A stretch of 64,000 nt of DNA, taken from the NCBI RefSeq assembly GCF_947331815.1, contig NZ_OX373462.1, positions 1,909,376 through 1,973,375 of the forward strand, written 5' to 3'. The DNA is from Cyanobacterium sp. uoEpiScrs1. GTDB taxonomy: Bacteria; Cyanobacteriota; Cyanobacteriia; Cyanobacteriales; Microcystaceae. The notes beneath the pieces were generated by a model. That model saw only the letters and a program-made list of their open reading frames with translations, had not been told where the DNA came from and did not search any database. The translations under genes were made by a program, and so were the position numbers. Numbering within the stretch: the stretch's first letter is position 1; the number at the start of each line of letters is the position of its first letter. Shown in pieces: positions 39,873 through 49,331 of this stretch.

Positions 39873-40293
39873 TTATTGTAATTTAAGGTATTTAGAAAAT
39901 AAAATTTTATTGAAACGATATTATCGTCTGGTAGATTTTGTAATTTTAAATTTGATAGATTAATATAAACATTAAAAATCTAAGAGCCCTTAAATTTAAA
40001 GTTCTAATTCGACCGCTTGCTCTAATCAATAATATATTTTATCACTTTTAATAAAAGATAATAATTACACTTCAATTAATATGAATGTGTAATTATTATC
40101 TTTTATTAACTATATAGATGTATATTTTCATATCGAAAGTAATTTAGCACAAAAATATCTAGTATGTTAATGCCGACAAAAATAGTCGGGTATGTTTGAC
40201 TCTATAAATCGACCATGATAGTATGCTTAAAAGCGAGTAAAAATTCACGGAAGATCTCAGTAAAAGATTCACGAGAAATCAGGATCAAGACCC
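39873..40293. promoter_or_regulatory. Upstream region of thrC with a 22-bp hairpin
   Basis: The 421-bp region lies between two divergent genes. A 22-bp perfect inverted repeat spans 40049-40108. Beyond it, TATGTT/TATAGT motifs near 40190-40225 might be the thrC -10 region, but I cannot select one with confidence. Confidence 0.5.
40049..40108. repeat. Perfect 22-bp inverted repeat
   Basis: The arms 40049-40070 and 40087-40108 are exact reverse complements (core AAAAGATAATAATTACAC), with a 16-nt loop. It sits between divergent genes and ends neither. Confidence 0.8.
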
Positions 40294-41598
40294 ATGACCC
40301 AGGCAACGAAAACTCAAACCACAACCAAACCTGCCACTTTCACTCATCTCGTTTCCAAGGAAGGTGGTGTTAAATATCCCCTGAAAGCTATTCATGTGTG
40401 CGAGGAGACCTTTTCTCCTCTGGAAGTAGCTTATGACTATGATGCTATTCGTACTCAAGTCAGCCGTGAAATCATTGAAGCAGGTCCTAACTCTATTTGG
40501 CGTTATAAAGCATTTTTGCCCGTGGAAAGCGAAAATCCTATTGACGTTGGCACTGGGATGACTCCGTTAGTGAAATCAAAACGTCTAGCTCGTCGCTTGG
40601 GTCTGAAAGCTCTCTATATTAAAAACGATGCTGTGAATATGCCGACTCTTAGCTTTAAAGATAGAGTGGTTTCTGTGGCTATGACTCGTGCTAAAGAATT
40701 AGGTTTTACAACAGTTTCTTGTGCCAGCACAGGAAATTTAGCTAACTCTACAGCAGCTATTGCTGCTCATGCTGGTTTAGACTGTTGTGTCTTTATTCCA
40801 GCTGATTTGGAATCGGGTAAAATTCTAGGAACTCTTATCTACAATCCTACAGTGATGGCAGTTAAAGGCAACTACGATCAAGTTAATCGTCTCTGTTGCG
40901 AAGTAGGTAATGGCTATGGGTGGGGATTCGTTAATATTAATCTACGTCCCTATTATTCTGAGGGGTCTAAAACTTTAGGATTCGAAGTAGCCGAACAACT
41001 TGGCTGGAAACTCCCTGATCATGTAGTGGCGCCTTTAGCTTCCGGCTCCCTCTACACTAAGATTTACAAAGGATTTCAAGAATTTGTCAAAACAGGATTA
41101 GTTGAAGATAAACTTGTTCGCTTTAGTGGTGCGCAAGCAGAAGGATGTTCCCCTATCGCTGCTGCCTTCAAAGAGGGACGAGACTTTATAGCTCCCGTTA
41201 AACCCAATACTATTGCCAAATCTATAGCTATTGGGAATCCAGCTGATGGTTGCTACGCTCTCGATGTCGCCCACAAAACTAACGGAAATATCGAAAGTGT
41301 CACTGATGCAGAAATTGTTGAAGGCATTAAACTTTTAGCGGAAACTGAAGGAATCTTTACTGAAACTGCTGGAGGAACAACCATTGCCGTCCTAAAGAAA
41401 TTGGTAGAGAACGGCAAGATCGATCCTGAAGAAACTACTGTAGTCTATATCACCGGAAATGGACTAAAAACTCAAGAAGCAGTTCAAGGATATATAGGTG
41501 AACCTTTGACTATTGAACCAAAATTAGATAGTTTTGAACGTGCCCTGGAACGTTCTCGGACTCTAGAACGTCTTGAATGGCAACAAGTTTTGGTTTAG
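40294..41598 (+). CDS. thrC: Threonine synthase
   Basis: The 434-residue PLP enzyme turns O-phosphohomoserine into threonine. The PLP lysine lies in LSFKDRVVSVA (about residue 124). The following CASTGNLANSTAAIAAH and a later ASGSLYTKIYKG are the phosphate and PLP contact loops. The length is that of the plastid/cyanobacterial class. The MoaD/ThiS-like gene follows 105 bp downstream on the same strand; this pair is recurrent in cyanobacteria as far as I recall. No lesion is visible. Confidence 0.97.
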   Translation: MTQATKTQTTTKPATFTHLVSKEGGVKYPLKAIHVCEETFSPLEVAYDYDAIRTQVSREIIEAGPNSIWRYKAFLPVESENPIDVGTGMTPLVKSKRLARRLGLKALYIKNDAVNMPTLSFKDRVVSVAMTRAKELGFTTVSCASTGNLANSTAAIAAHAGLDCCVFIPADLESGKILGTLIYNPTVMAVKGNYDQVNRLCCEVGNGYGWGFVNINLRPYYSEGSKTLGFEVAEQLGWKLPDHVVAPLASGSLYTKIYKGFQEFVKTGLVEDKLVRFSGAQAEGCSPIAAAFKEGRDFIAPVKPNTIAKSIAIGNPADGCYALDVAHKTNGNIESVTDAEIVEGIKLLAETEGIFTETAGGTTIAVLKKLVENGKIDPEETTVVYITGNGLKTQEAVQGYIGEPLTIEPKLDSFERALERSRTLERLEWQQVLV

Positions 41599-41703
41599 TT
41601 TATGTGTAGTCGTCGGGAAACTTTTATCCGTTATACTTGATGACTGCACTTCTTTGCCACGCTAATTATTAGATAATTGGTAATTATTTATCATTAAACA
41701 ACT

Positions 41704-41979
41704 ATGGCTGTTAAAGTATTAATTCCTACACCCCTGCAAAAGTTTACAAATAATCAAAAAGACTGTGAGTGTACAGCGAGTAATTTTAACGAATTACTTG
41801 ACTCTCTCGAGGAAACTTTTCCCGGAATTAAAGCGCGTTTATGTGATGAAACTGGAGCTCCCCGTCGTTTTCTAAATTTTTATGTCAATAGTGAAGATAT
41901 TCGCTTTTTAGACAATACGAACACTGTCCTTAGTGATGGGGATGAAGTAAGTATTGTTCCAGCAGTCGCAGGTGGTTAG
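41704..41979 (+). CDS. MoaD/ThiS-family ubiquitin-like sulfur carrier
   Basis: The 91-residue beta-grasp protein ends in the diglycine tail (VPAVAGG) that is adenylated and thiocarboxylated in MoaD and ThiS. The central sequence ([25 protein letters not shown]) matches the larger MoaD-like SAMP class. It follows thrC, and the pairing suggests a sulfur-transfer role linked to amino-acid metabolism, but the acceptor is unknown. Whether it is MoaD, ThiS or another carrier cannot be settled here. A short hairpin region follows. Confidence 0.85.
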   Translation: MAVKVLIPTPLQKFTNNQKDCECTASNFNELLDSLEETFPGIKARLCDETGAPRRFLNFYVNSEDIRFLDNTNTVLSDGDEVSIVPAVAGG

Positions 41980-42001
41980 AGTTAGGTATATATAAATTGA
42001 A

Positions 42002-42042
42002 AGCAGTGAACAGTGTTTTGTTTGTTCTGTTTGCTGTTTTTT
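42002..42042 (+). terminator. Probable terminator after the MoaD/ThiS-like gene
   Basis: AGCAGTGAACAG can pair with CTGTTTGCT across a T/G-rich loop, and a run of T follows. The stem has mismatches, so the assignment is moderate. It lies about 20 bp past the stop codon. Confidence 0.5.
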
Positions 42043-42240
42043 CATTGACAGGTAAATCATATCAAGTTTCGATTGAAGTTACTGTTAAGTTTTTCTTTCC
42101 TAGGGTCTCTTAAAAAAGCTCTTGCGTCTACTCGTTATAATTTTTCTATTCTAATATATAAAAACTCGTAATTATTATGCTCTTTAAATAACTCACACTA
42201 TATATCCTATCGTCATATTCTATCGTCTTTTCTGGAAAGA

Positions 42241-42609
42241 TTAAAGTATTGTAAAAATTGTAACAGCTTGATACAATTCTTCTACTGTTTCCTCTGTCCA
42301 ATTACCCTCGCAACAACGACCTTGATTAAGGATAAGACGCAAGGAGTAAGCGTGAGGATATCCTTCTACTCCTAACCATAATAGTTCGCTTTCTGCCTCA
42401 CAGGCAATTCTTTCAGCTTCCATTAATTCCTTAGACATTATTTCCATTGTTTCAGTTAACTGTTTAAACAAGCGACAAAAATCTTTAAATTCGGCGCCCG
42501 TTAATTCCAAAGCCCAATCTTTGCCACCAATCAATCCTTGATAAGTAACAGCCTTGGGATTCCAACCAATACGCCATCCTATTCCTTTTTTAAGCAGGCT
42601 ATCACTCAT
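42241..42609 (-). CDS. DUF1818 family protein
   Basis: The 122-residue protein matches the cyanobacterial DUF1818 family, with the opening KGIGWRIGWNPKA and the WLGVEGYPHAYSLR segment as hallmarks. It is soluble, with no membrane helix, and its function is unknown. The start ATG overlaps the TGA stop of the upstream gene (ATGA at 42606-42609), so the two are translationally coupled. Confidence 0.88.
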   Translation of the reverse strand: MSDSLLKKGIGWRIGWNPKAVTYQGLIGGKDWALELTGAEFKDFCRLFKQLTETMEIMSKELMEAERIACEAESELLWLGVEGYPHAYSLRLILNQGRCCEGNWTEETVEELYQAVTIFTIL

Positions 42610-43253
42610 AACTTTAATAAATCAGCATCTCCCGGGTTGGAAAGCCTAGGTCCTGTAGCAGGAGCTACAGTAGAGGACTCAGGTATTAATTCGTTCTGAA
42701 CTGTAGGTGGCTTTGTTTTTCTCTGTTCAGGAGTATAGATACTGACTAGCAAATCTACTAACTCTTGACGTTGATGGCGGTTTAAGTCCTGAATTGCTTC
42801 TACGTCAGTTTCCATAGGATTCTTTTTTAAGGTAGAATTCCCTGGATAACGATCTTTTTTTATTGACTCATTTACCCCCAAATAGTCAGCCAAAGTAATT
42901 TTCCAATCGAGGGAAACACTGGGGGCACGACGTTTTAAATCCCTATGATAACGAATTAAACGACTGATCAGAGTCTGAAAAGGGTCAACTTCTCCTGTAT
43001 CCTGACGGATATATTGATTTTCTTTAGGCAGATAAGATAGTTTTTCGTAAACTATAGTAGCAACTTCTTCGGGTCGTAGAGTTTGGGCATTAATAGGTTG
43101 AACCCTAAAATTTCCGTTACAAGTCAGTTCAAGCTGTCCTATCCCCATGACTAAACCAGTGCTTAAAAGGGTAATAATCAGCAGTCTTATGTTCCGTCGA
43201 TAGATAGGTAAGCAAAAAGTTTGAATTTGAAGCTGAGAGATTTTCCAAGTCAT
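42606..43253 (-). CDS. Cyanobacterial hypothetical protein with N-terminal membrane anchor
   Basis: The 215-residue protein has one hydrophobic segment (LLIITLLSTGLVMGIG, about 24-39), a likely signal anchor or signal peptide. A soluble region follows with FQTLISRLIRYHRDLKRRAPSVSLDWKLTLADYLG-like content (about 90-125), and the C-terminal 50 residues are Pro/Ser/Thr-rich. I do not recognise the family beyond cyanobacterial conservation. It overlaps the DUF1818 gene start by four bases, and that pairing is the best hint to its role. Rpo omega lies about 110 bp upstream on the same strand, so a three-gene unit is possible. Confidence 0.7.
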   Translation of the reverse strand: MTWKISQLQIQTFCLPIYRRNIRLLIITLLSTGLVMGIGQLELTCNGNFRVQPINAQTLRPEEVATIVYEKLSYLPKENQYIRQDTGEVDPFQTLISRLIRYHRDLKRRAPSVSLDWKITLADYLGVNESIKKDRYPGNSTLKKNPMETDVEAIQDLNRHQRQELVDLLVSIYTPEQRKTKPPTVQNELIPESSTVAPATGPRLSNPGDADLLKL

Positions 43254-43364
43254 TACTTATTGAGATTAAATATAGTTAATATAGATTCTCTTTCCCGTTT
43301 AGTGGACCAATATAAAAATGGGACTAGCAAAGCAAGGTCGATATAGAACAGATGATTTTAGTCT

Positions 43365-43595
43365 TTAATTATCACTAATAATTTCAGGTTGAGTGAGCTC
43401 ATCCGACATTTCGATAATGGCACGTATAGCCGGCTTCATTGAAGGATCATCAACACTATCAAATTCTTCGTAACGACGACGTTTAGCACGATTAGCTACT
43501 TGCACCGTAATTCGATACCGGTTAGCCGCAGCATCGAGTAGTTCTTGCGCGTGATATATAACTTCAGATGAATCAAAAGCAAGTCTGTTCTGCAT
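43365..43595 (-). CDS. rpoZ: RNA polymerase omega subunit
   Basis: The 76-residue protein matches cyanobacterial RpoZ: the first 45 residues contain [20 protein letters not shown] and [12 protein letters not shown], the family's conserved core. It stabilises the core polymerase. It is divergent from the SGNH hydrolase gene and lies just upstream of the membrane-anchored protein and DUF1818 genes. The length is normal. Confidence 0.93.
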   Translation of the reverse strand: MQNRLAFDSSEVIYHAQELLDAAANRYRITVQVANRAKRRRYEEFDSVDDPSMKPAIRAIIEMSDELTQPEIISDN

Positions 43596-43766
43596 AAATA
43601 TTAAGTAGACCGTATACGTAAATAATGTAGTTGACTAAGATTTGTCTAGTTTAACAGTCGTTTCAAAGACTGTATAGTCCAATACGAAGAGCTGGTTGCC
43701 CTATAAGTTATAATCAAGTCTCGTAATATAAAGTCTTTGTAAATTTACTCAAGGAGATATACTCTA

Positions 43767-44465
43767 ATGCCAACTGTTGGGCAACCAACTCAACTTGTCA
43801 GGTCATCTATTAAGTCTTACCCCTTAAAGATAGTAGCCTTGGGGGATAGTTTGGTTTATGGACACGGCGACCCAGTTGGCGGAGGTTGGACAGATAGACT
43901 ACGTCGTAAGTGGATGGGAGATTTACAAACTGGTCATGTTTTGTACAATTTAGGTATTAGAGGAGATCGCGTTTCCCAGGTAGCTGAACGGTTAGAGGGA
44001 GAGTTTCGATACCGCGGGGAATTGCGTAATCAAGTACCCGACCTTATTATACTTTCAGTGGGAGTTAATGACTCCCCTAGATTAGGGCAACCTAACGGAC
44101 GTCCGTTTACAGATTTTACAATATTTGAGCAACAAGTAGGTCATCTATTACACCGAGCTCAACAATTATGTCCTGTTATCTTTGTGGGAATGGTTCCAGT
44201 TGATGAAGTAAAAATGCCATTTTTAGGGTGTTTTTATTTCAACCATTTTGATCAGTATCGCTATAAAGAAGCTACAAAAAAAGCCTGCAATAGTTTGAAT
44301 ATTCCTTATCTGGATATCTTTGATTTGTGGCTAGAAAGAGGAGAAAGTTGGCTGCAATCAAGCTTGAGTCCCGATGGGCTTCACCCCAATGTTGTCGGCT
44401 ATAAATCACTATTAAGGGATATCATTAATTGGCAATATATGTCAAGCTTAATAACTGATGTATAA
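43767..44465 (+). CDS. SGNH/GDSL-type hydrolase
   Basis: The 232-residue protein has the four SGNH blocks. Block I, ALGDSLVYGHGD, holds the nucleophile serine (about residue 28). Block II is GIRGDRVSQV. Block III is SVGVNDSPR, and block V is SPDGLHPNVVGY with the Asp-x-x-His pair. There is no signal peptide, so it should act in the cytoplasm, probably as an esterase, lipase or acylhydrolase of unknown substrate. AAGGAG sits 9 bases before the ATG at 43767, a strong ribosome-binding site. Confidence 0.9.
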   Translation: MPTVGQPTQLVRSSIKSYPLKIVALGDSLVYGHGDPVGGGWTDRLRRKWMGDLQTGHVLYNLGIRGDRVSQVAERLEGEFRYRGELRNQVPDLIILSVGVNDSPRLGQPNGRPFTDFTIFEQQVGHLLHRAQQLCPVIFVGMVPVDEVKMPFLGCFYFNHFDQYRYKEATKKACNSLNIPYLDIFDLWLERGESWLQSSLSPDGLHPNVVGYKSLLRDIINWQYMSSLITDV

Positions 44466-44881
44466 TCCTTCTAACAATTAAGAATATAAGTAACTTTAGA
44501 ATCCATAAGTGTTTTAATGTACTAAGTATCAATTGTAGATTTTAAATTTTTATACTTTGGACATTATAAATTTTGGTATTAGGTATTATAAGTTGTTAAC
44601 CTTTTAAGGATAAATAAATTTGGCAGTGAGCAATTATGGTCATTGTTTACATTATATAAATTCATTTTTTAGAGTCATAGTAAATTGTCCTAGGCGATTT
44701 ATTATAACTAGTGTGATACTGTAAAATCTATTTATCCTTAAAGGCTCAGAAGTAATAATATTCTTTCTATGACCGTTAGCAACAATTTTTAGCTGACTTC
44801 GTCTAGCCAATGAGTCAGTTTATACATTCTAATAAGGAAATGACAACGAGTAAAATATAAAAACCATAAATTCAGCTTAAT
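44466..44881. other. Intergenic region, no gene seen
   Basis: The 416-bp region contains an imperfect long-range inverted repeat (CCTTTTAAGGATAAATA near 44600 against TATTTATCCTTAAAGG near 44727), separated by about 110 bp. It could act as part of a structured leader, but the bulge and distance weaken this. No coding content was seen. Confidence 0.5.
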
Positions 44882-46495
44882 ATGGAAATCACCAAGACTC
44901 ATAACCCAGTCAGGCGCAAACATCTATGTATCAGTTTATTTTCTCTTCTTATTTTGATTGGAGCGGTTTGTGCTTTTCCTGTAACGGCAACAGATGTTGA
45001 GCTAGAAGTGGGGGTTGTTCAACGGTTTGGAAAAGAAGAAAAGGAAAAATTATTAATTGCAGCTACTGGAGAGGATACCCTAACCCTGAAATTTAACGAT
45101 AATGAGGGTCAACAACAAATCGTTCAAACTGATCAATTTACTGTTGAGATAGTCAAACAAGCTCTATCAACACCTATTCTACGAGAAAAGGTTGTTTTAA
45201 GTGACCATGCTACTTTTGAAACTGCGGAAGATAGTGCGAATAAATGGAAAAAAAGAGGGATTAGAGTAGAAATTACCCAGCCTGGACAGTGGCAAGTTTG
45301 GGCAAAGCGTGATGTTTACAAAACTCCCTTATTACGTCGTTGGTTATTAGAAAATCTTAAAACTAAAGGCTTTAAAGATATCTATCTTGAATTAGAAATT
45401 TTAGCGGACACTCCTCAAGCAACTTTTACCGTAGCTGGTCAAATTTATAGCCCTGATTATTTAGAGATAATTTCAGAGAAAAATCCTATTCAAGTAAGTG
45501 TTAATCAAGAGAAAGTACGTCATTATGGGGGCAGTCTACGGCTACAACCCAACGCTTATGGAACTTATACTTTAGTTAACAATATTTCTCTTGAGCTCTA
45601 TCTTAGAGGGGTTGTCCCTCATGAAATTGGACCTTCTGCCCCCCTTAATGCCGCGAAAGCTCAAACCATTATTGCCCGTACCTATGCTTTACGCAATATA
45701 CGACGGTTTCAGGCAGATAACTACCAATTATGCGCTACAACCCATTGTCAAGTTTATTATGGGTTAAGTGACACTAGCGCTAAGGCTGATCAGGCAGTTG
45801 CGGCCACTAAAGGTTTAGTCTTAACTTACGAAAACGAGTTAGTAGATGCTCTCTATTCCTCTACCACAGGGGGAGTGACGGCTAAGTTTGGTGACGTTTG
45901 GAATGGAGAAGAAAGACCTTATCTCAAGGCAATTATCGACTCTCCTAAAAAGCTTTGGGATTTATCAGAAACATCCCTAGCGAAGGAAAAGGATTTCCGT
46001 AGTTTTATTAGCTTAAAGAATGATTTTAATGAAACAGGAAGAAATGTTTTTCGCTGGAATCGACAAGCGACCCTTGAAAGTTTAAGTCTAGATTTACAAA
46101 AGTATCTTGAAAAACGCAAACATCCCTTAGCTGATCTACAAATGATTCAATGGATGGAAGTCACTGAAAGATCGGAATCAGGGCGCATTCTAACAATGAA
46201 AGTAGAAACAGACAAAGGTTTGTTAGAGTTACATAAAAATGAAATTCGTAGCGCTTTTCATCCCCCTCGCAGTACATTATTCTATCTAAAACCTATCTAC
46301 AATGGAGAGAAAAATTTAAAAGGGTTTGCTTTTATTGGAGGGGGATTTGGCCATGGCGTGGGGATGAGTCAATATGGATCTTACAATTTAGCCAAACTAG
46401 GTTGGAGTCCCGAAAAGATCCTTTCCTTTTATTATCCTGGAACAAAAGTTAAACATCTTAATGACTCGATTATTTTTTTACGACCACAACAATAA
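44882..46495 (+). CDS. SpoIID/LytB-domain exported protein
   Basis: The 537-residue protein has a signal peptide at the start (LCISLFSLLILIGAVCAFPV) and a C-terminal SpoIID domain. The hallmarks are LRGVVPHEIGPSAPLNAAKAQ-type sequence (about 240-260), ARTYALRNIRR, YSSTTGGVTAKFGDVW, and GGGFGHGVGMSQYG followed by SYNLAKLGWSPEKILSFYYPG. SpoIID family proteins are lytic transglycosylase-like and cleave denuded glycan in sporulating Firmicutes. In cyanobacteria they probably act on peptidoglycan. The catalytic Glu of this family lies in the PHEIG segment. Length and motifs are normal. Confidence 0.88.
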   Translation: MEITKTHNPVRRKHLCISLFSLLILIGAVCAFPVTATDVELEVGVVQRFGKEEKEKLLIAATGEDTLTLKFNDNEGQQQIVQTDQFTVEIVKQALSTPILREKVVLSDHATFETAEDSANKWKKRGIRVEITQPGQWQVWAKRDVYKTPLLRRWLLENLKTKGFKDIYLELEILADTPQATFTVAGQIYSPDYLEIISEKNPIQVSVNQEKVRHYGGSLRLQPNAYGTYTLVNNISLELYLRGVVPHEIGPSAPLNAAKAQTIIARTYALRNIRRFQADNYQLCATTHCQVYYGLSDTSAKADQAVAATKGLVLTYENELVDALYSSTTGGVTAKFGDVWNGEERPYLKAIIDSPKKLWDLSETSLAKEKDFRSFISLKNDFNETGRNVFRWNRQATLESLSLDLQKYLEKRKHPLADLQMIQWMEVTERSESGRILTMKVETDKGLLELHKNEIRSAFHPPRSTLFYLKPIYNGEKNLKGFAFIGGGFGHGVGMSQYGSYNLAKLGWSPEKILSFYYPGTKVKHLNDSIIFLRPQQ

Positions 46496-46849
46496 ATAAC
46501 CGAAATTATTTAAATCAAAAGTAAATAATTATAAAATTTTACTTTTCCTTGTTGATAATGTTACTGAATCAGCACTCGGATTTCAGTTGCCTATGGGAGA
46601 TAGTGTGTTGCCCTTATTTAATATGCTTAATACTCAAATAGGGTTGAGACTCACCAGTAATATTCTTGGTTCTTCTAAACCTAGTATGATAGATTAATAA
46701 TTGATAACTTTCAAAACTTGTGTTCTGACTGTGTTCTTTTACTCCACAAACTTAATATTGATCCTTTCTAAAAATCAAGTTTGTAGGATATTAGATATGT
46801 CGTAAAGTACGGCTTTCATGTTTTTTAGCATAAAGTTGTCATAGCCAAT
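46496..46849. other. Intergenic region with a short coding remnant
   Basis: The gap of 354 bp contains the protein-like remnant at 46551-46697 and otherwise AT-rich DNA before ktrB. The ktrB promoter should lie in the last 150 bp. Confidence 0.5.
46551..46697 (+). pseudogene. Short coding remnant, family not recognised
   Basis: The frame reads VDNVTESALGFQLPMGDSVL and continues through LFNMLNTQIGLRLTSNILG to a TAA at 46695-46697, with a composition much more protein-like than its surroundings. The frame stays open upstream for about 15 codons but has no plausible start codon except one internal ATG. I read it as the end of a lost gene. A product of only about 34 residues from that ATG is less likely. 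Confidence 0.35.
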
Positions 46850-48265
46850 TTGAAAAAACCAATTTTTTTGGGTTTTTCGTTGTTATCTGCAATCTTTTTT
46901 ATGACTATTGCTCGTACTATCTGTTTAGGGTTTCTATCTGTAATCGTAGTGGGAACTCTTTTATTGATTTTGCCATTCTCTACATATGATGATCATTGGA
47001 ACAATCCGATTATCGCTTTATTTACAGCAACTTCTGCTGTCTGTGTAACTGGCTTGATTGTAGTTGACACAGGAAGCTATTTTTCTTTTTGGGGACAGTT
47101 GATTATTTTGCTATTAATTCAAATAGGAGGGTTGGGATATATGACAACGACAACCTTTTTGATATTATTAATTGGTAGGCGATTTGATCTTCGACAGAAA
47201 TTGGCCATTCAAGAATCTCTAGACCGTCCCCTTCGCCGAGGAAATAGTAAGACAGTCATTAGTTCTATCATTGGAATGACTTTTGTTTTCGAAATTATAG
47301 GAGCTTTACTTTTATTTAACTTTTTTGAACCTAAATACGGAAAAAGTAGTGCATTATGGATATCTATATTTCATAGTATTAGTGCCTGGAATAATGCTGG
47401 ATTCAGTTTATTTTTAGATAGCTTGGCTGGGTTTAAGGACTCTATTACGATTAACGTTGTTATCACTTCTTTGATTATTTTTGGAGGCATTGGTTATTCG
47501 GTTATTATTGAACTGTATCTTTGGATGTTATATAAAGTTACAAAGCAAAAAGAAAGGGTTTTTTTATCTCTCAACTTTAAGGTAGTTATTAGTACCACGG
47601 TATTCTTATTGATACTAGGAACAATTATGTTTTTATTGGTTGAGTATAAAAATAGAGCAACCCTAGCACCACTGGATTTTAAAAGTAAACTATTGGCAGC
47701 ATGGTTTCAATCCGTAACAACTAGAACCGCAGGGTTTAATAGTATTGATATTGGGCAAATGACAATTTCTGGACTATTTTTAACTATGGGTTTTATGTTT
47801 GTTGGAGCGAGTCCTAGTGGAACAGGAGGAGGAATCAAAACTACAACACTTCGTATTTTAACTAATTGTACTCGTTCGGTTTTACGCGGTAACGATCAAG
47901 TTGTTATGTATAAACGTGAGATTCCAGTTTCTCTAATCTTAAAGGCGGTCGCAGTCGTTTTTGGTTCAACTATTATGGTGATTTCTATTACCTTTCTCAT
48001 CTCTTTTATTGAGATTAGTTTTCACCCAGGTTTTTTTGATACTGAAGTCAGTTCATTTCAAGTTTTATTTGAGGTGATTTCAGCCTTCACTACAGTAGGT
48101 CTTTCTACCGGTATTACCGCTAGTCTTTCTTCTTTGTCACAACTTTTAATAATTCTAGCCATGTATACTGGGAGAGTGGGAATCCTTGTTTTTATGGCAG
48201 CCATTGTAGGGGAAACAAACCCTAGAGTCGTTCAATACCCTGAAGAACGTTTGTTAGTAGGGTAA
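46850..48265 (+). CDS. ktrB: Trk/Ktr-type potassium uptake membrane subunit
   Basis: The 471-residue protein has the Trk/KtrB pore layout of repeated M1-P-M2 units. The selectivity segments are TATSAVCVTGLIVVD (about 63-77), HSISAWNNAGFSL, QSVTTRTAGFNSID and EVISAFTTVGLSTG, each with its pore glycine. The start at 46850 is a TTG; a more usual ATG at 46901 would remove 17 residues and begin at MTIARTICLG, close to where I expect the family start. The ktrA gene follows after 98 bp. K+ (or Na+-dependent K+) uptake fits osmotic control. Confidence 0.92.
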   Translation: MKKPIFLGFSLLSAIFFMTIARTICLGFLSVIVVGTLLLILPFSTYDDHWNNPIIALFTATSAVCVTGLIVVDTGSYFSFWGQLIILLLIQIGGLGYMTTTTFLILLIGRRFDLRQKLAIQESLDRPLRRGNSKTVISSIIGMTFVFEIIGALLLFNFFEPKYGKSSALWISIFHSISAWNNAGFSLFLDSLAGFKDSITINVVITSLIIFGGIGYSVIIELYLWMLYKVTKQKERVFLSLNFKVVISTTVFLLILGTIMFLLVEYKNRATLAPLDFKSKLLAAWFQSVTTRTAGFNSIDIGQMTISGLFLTMGFMFVGASPSGTGGGIKTTTLRILTNCTRSVLRGNDQVVMYKREIPVSLILKAVAVVFGSTIMVISITFLISFIEISFHPGFFDTEVSSFQVLFEVISAFTTVGLSTGITASLSSLSQLLIILAMYTGRVGILVFMAAIVGETNPRVVQYPEERLLVG

Positions 48266-48363
48266 AGAAATAGTCAAGTTATATTCTAATTTTTAAGTTA
48301 GAAAGGCAACATAGAGGATGAAGAGCAGCATCTTTTAAACAACAAGATCATAGGGAGTAAATA

Positions 48364-49053
48364 TTGGGATCTTTAAATTTTTTGAATCATCTACGTCGAG
48401 AGACTCGTCAATTTGCAGTTATTGGTTTAGGCCGTTTTGGACGAGCTGTCTCTGGAACGCTTTATAAACTAGGATATGAAGTATTAGGAACCGATATTAA
48501 AGAATCTATAGTGGCACAGGTTTTAAATGATAAAATCGCTTCTAGTGCTATTCAGTTAGATTCTACCCAACCTAACGCCTTAAAAGAGGCTGGAATTTTT
48601 GAGTTTGATACGGTAATTGTGGCTATTGGAAACTATTTGGAAGAAAGTATTGTCACAACCCTCAACGTAAAAGAAGGTGGTGTTGAATGGGTTGTTGCTA
48701 AGGCCTCTTCTAAGGTCCATGGAAAGTTATTGGAACGAGTAGGAGCAGATTTAGTTGTCTTTCCTGAGTATCATGCTGGGTGTGAATTGGCTTATACTCT
48801 GACAAAACCAGCTATCCTTGAAAGGTTTGATCTTGATCCTGATCACAGTATTGTAGAAATTTGGGTTCCTGAGGAATTTCACGGAAAGACAATTGAGGAA
48901 TTAAACCTTCGCAATCGTTATAAAATAAATGTTTTAGCTACTGGAAGAGAAGATCAATTCAAAATTAATCCGGCCCCTCAAGAAAAACTCGATAAAAATT
49001 TAGTTATGGTCGTCATCGGTTCTAATAAAGATATTCAACAATTACCAATTTAA
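48364..49053 (+). CDS. ktrA: Regulatory RCK/TrkA-N subunit of Ktr potassium system
   Basis: The 229-residue protein has a TrkA-N Rossmann domain with the nucleotide motif FAVIGLGRFGRAVSG (about 17-31) and a TrkA-C-like C-terminal part (VEIWVPEEFHGKTIEELNL). It binds NAD(H) or ATP and gates KtrB at the inner membrane. The start codon is a TTG at 48364, supported by GGGAG about 10 bases ahead; an internal ATG would cut into the domain. It is the second gene of a ktrB-ktrA operon. No lesion is visible. Confidence 0.92.
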   Translation: MGSLNFLNHLRRETRQFAVIGLGRFGRAVSGTLYKLGYEVLGTDIKESIVAQVLNDKIASSAIQLDSTQPNALKEAGIFEFDTVIVAIGNYLEESIVTTLNVKEGGVEWVVAKASSKVHGKLLERVGADLVVFPEYHAGCELAYTLTKPAILERFDLDPDHSIVEIWVPEEFHGKTIEELNLRNRYKINVLATGREDQFKINPAPQEKLDKNLVMVVIGSNKDIQQLPI

Positions 49054-49284
49054 TGGTAGCAAACCTACTAATTAGCAGGTCCATCCGAGTTTTATTTATC
49101 ACATAGATATGTGCGACAGAATAAGCCTTCTGGTTTACTGAAAACTTATCGTTGTGGCTGAATAATTGTCTTAGCTATGTCTGTTTTGGGAGAACTAGCT
49201 AAGTTGTTTTGATTGATTGACTATCCTTAAATAAGTTTAAGACTGGCTACTATGTAACCATCTTTCCAGAAATCAAAGTTAGAC

Positions 49285-49312
49285 GCTTCTTCTAACTATT
49301 GTTAGGAGAAGC
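49285..49312. terminator. Hairpin between ktrA and the GH13 gene
   Basis: GCTTCTTCTAAC (49285-49296) pairs with GTTAGGAGAAGC (49301-49312) over 12 bp with one G-U pair and a TATT loop. It lies between two convergent gene ends and can serve both, best the minus-strand glucosidase that ends 20 bp away. Confidence 0.7.
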
Positions 49313-49331
49313 ATCAAATAAGAAAACTTGA

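Noticed and set aside
44595-44745. Long-range inverted repeat near 44600 and 44727
   Set aside because: Arms differ in length of the T-run and are 110 bp apart; too weak to call a structure beyond the intergenic note.
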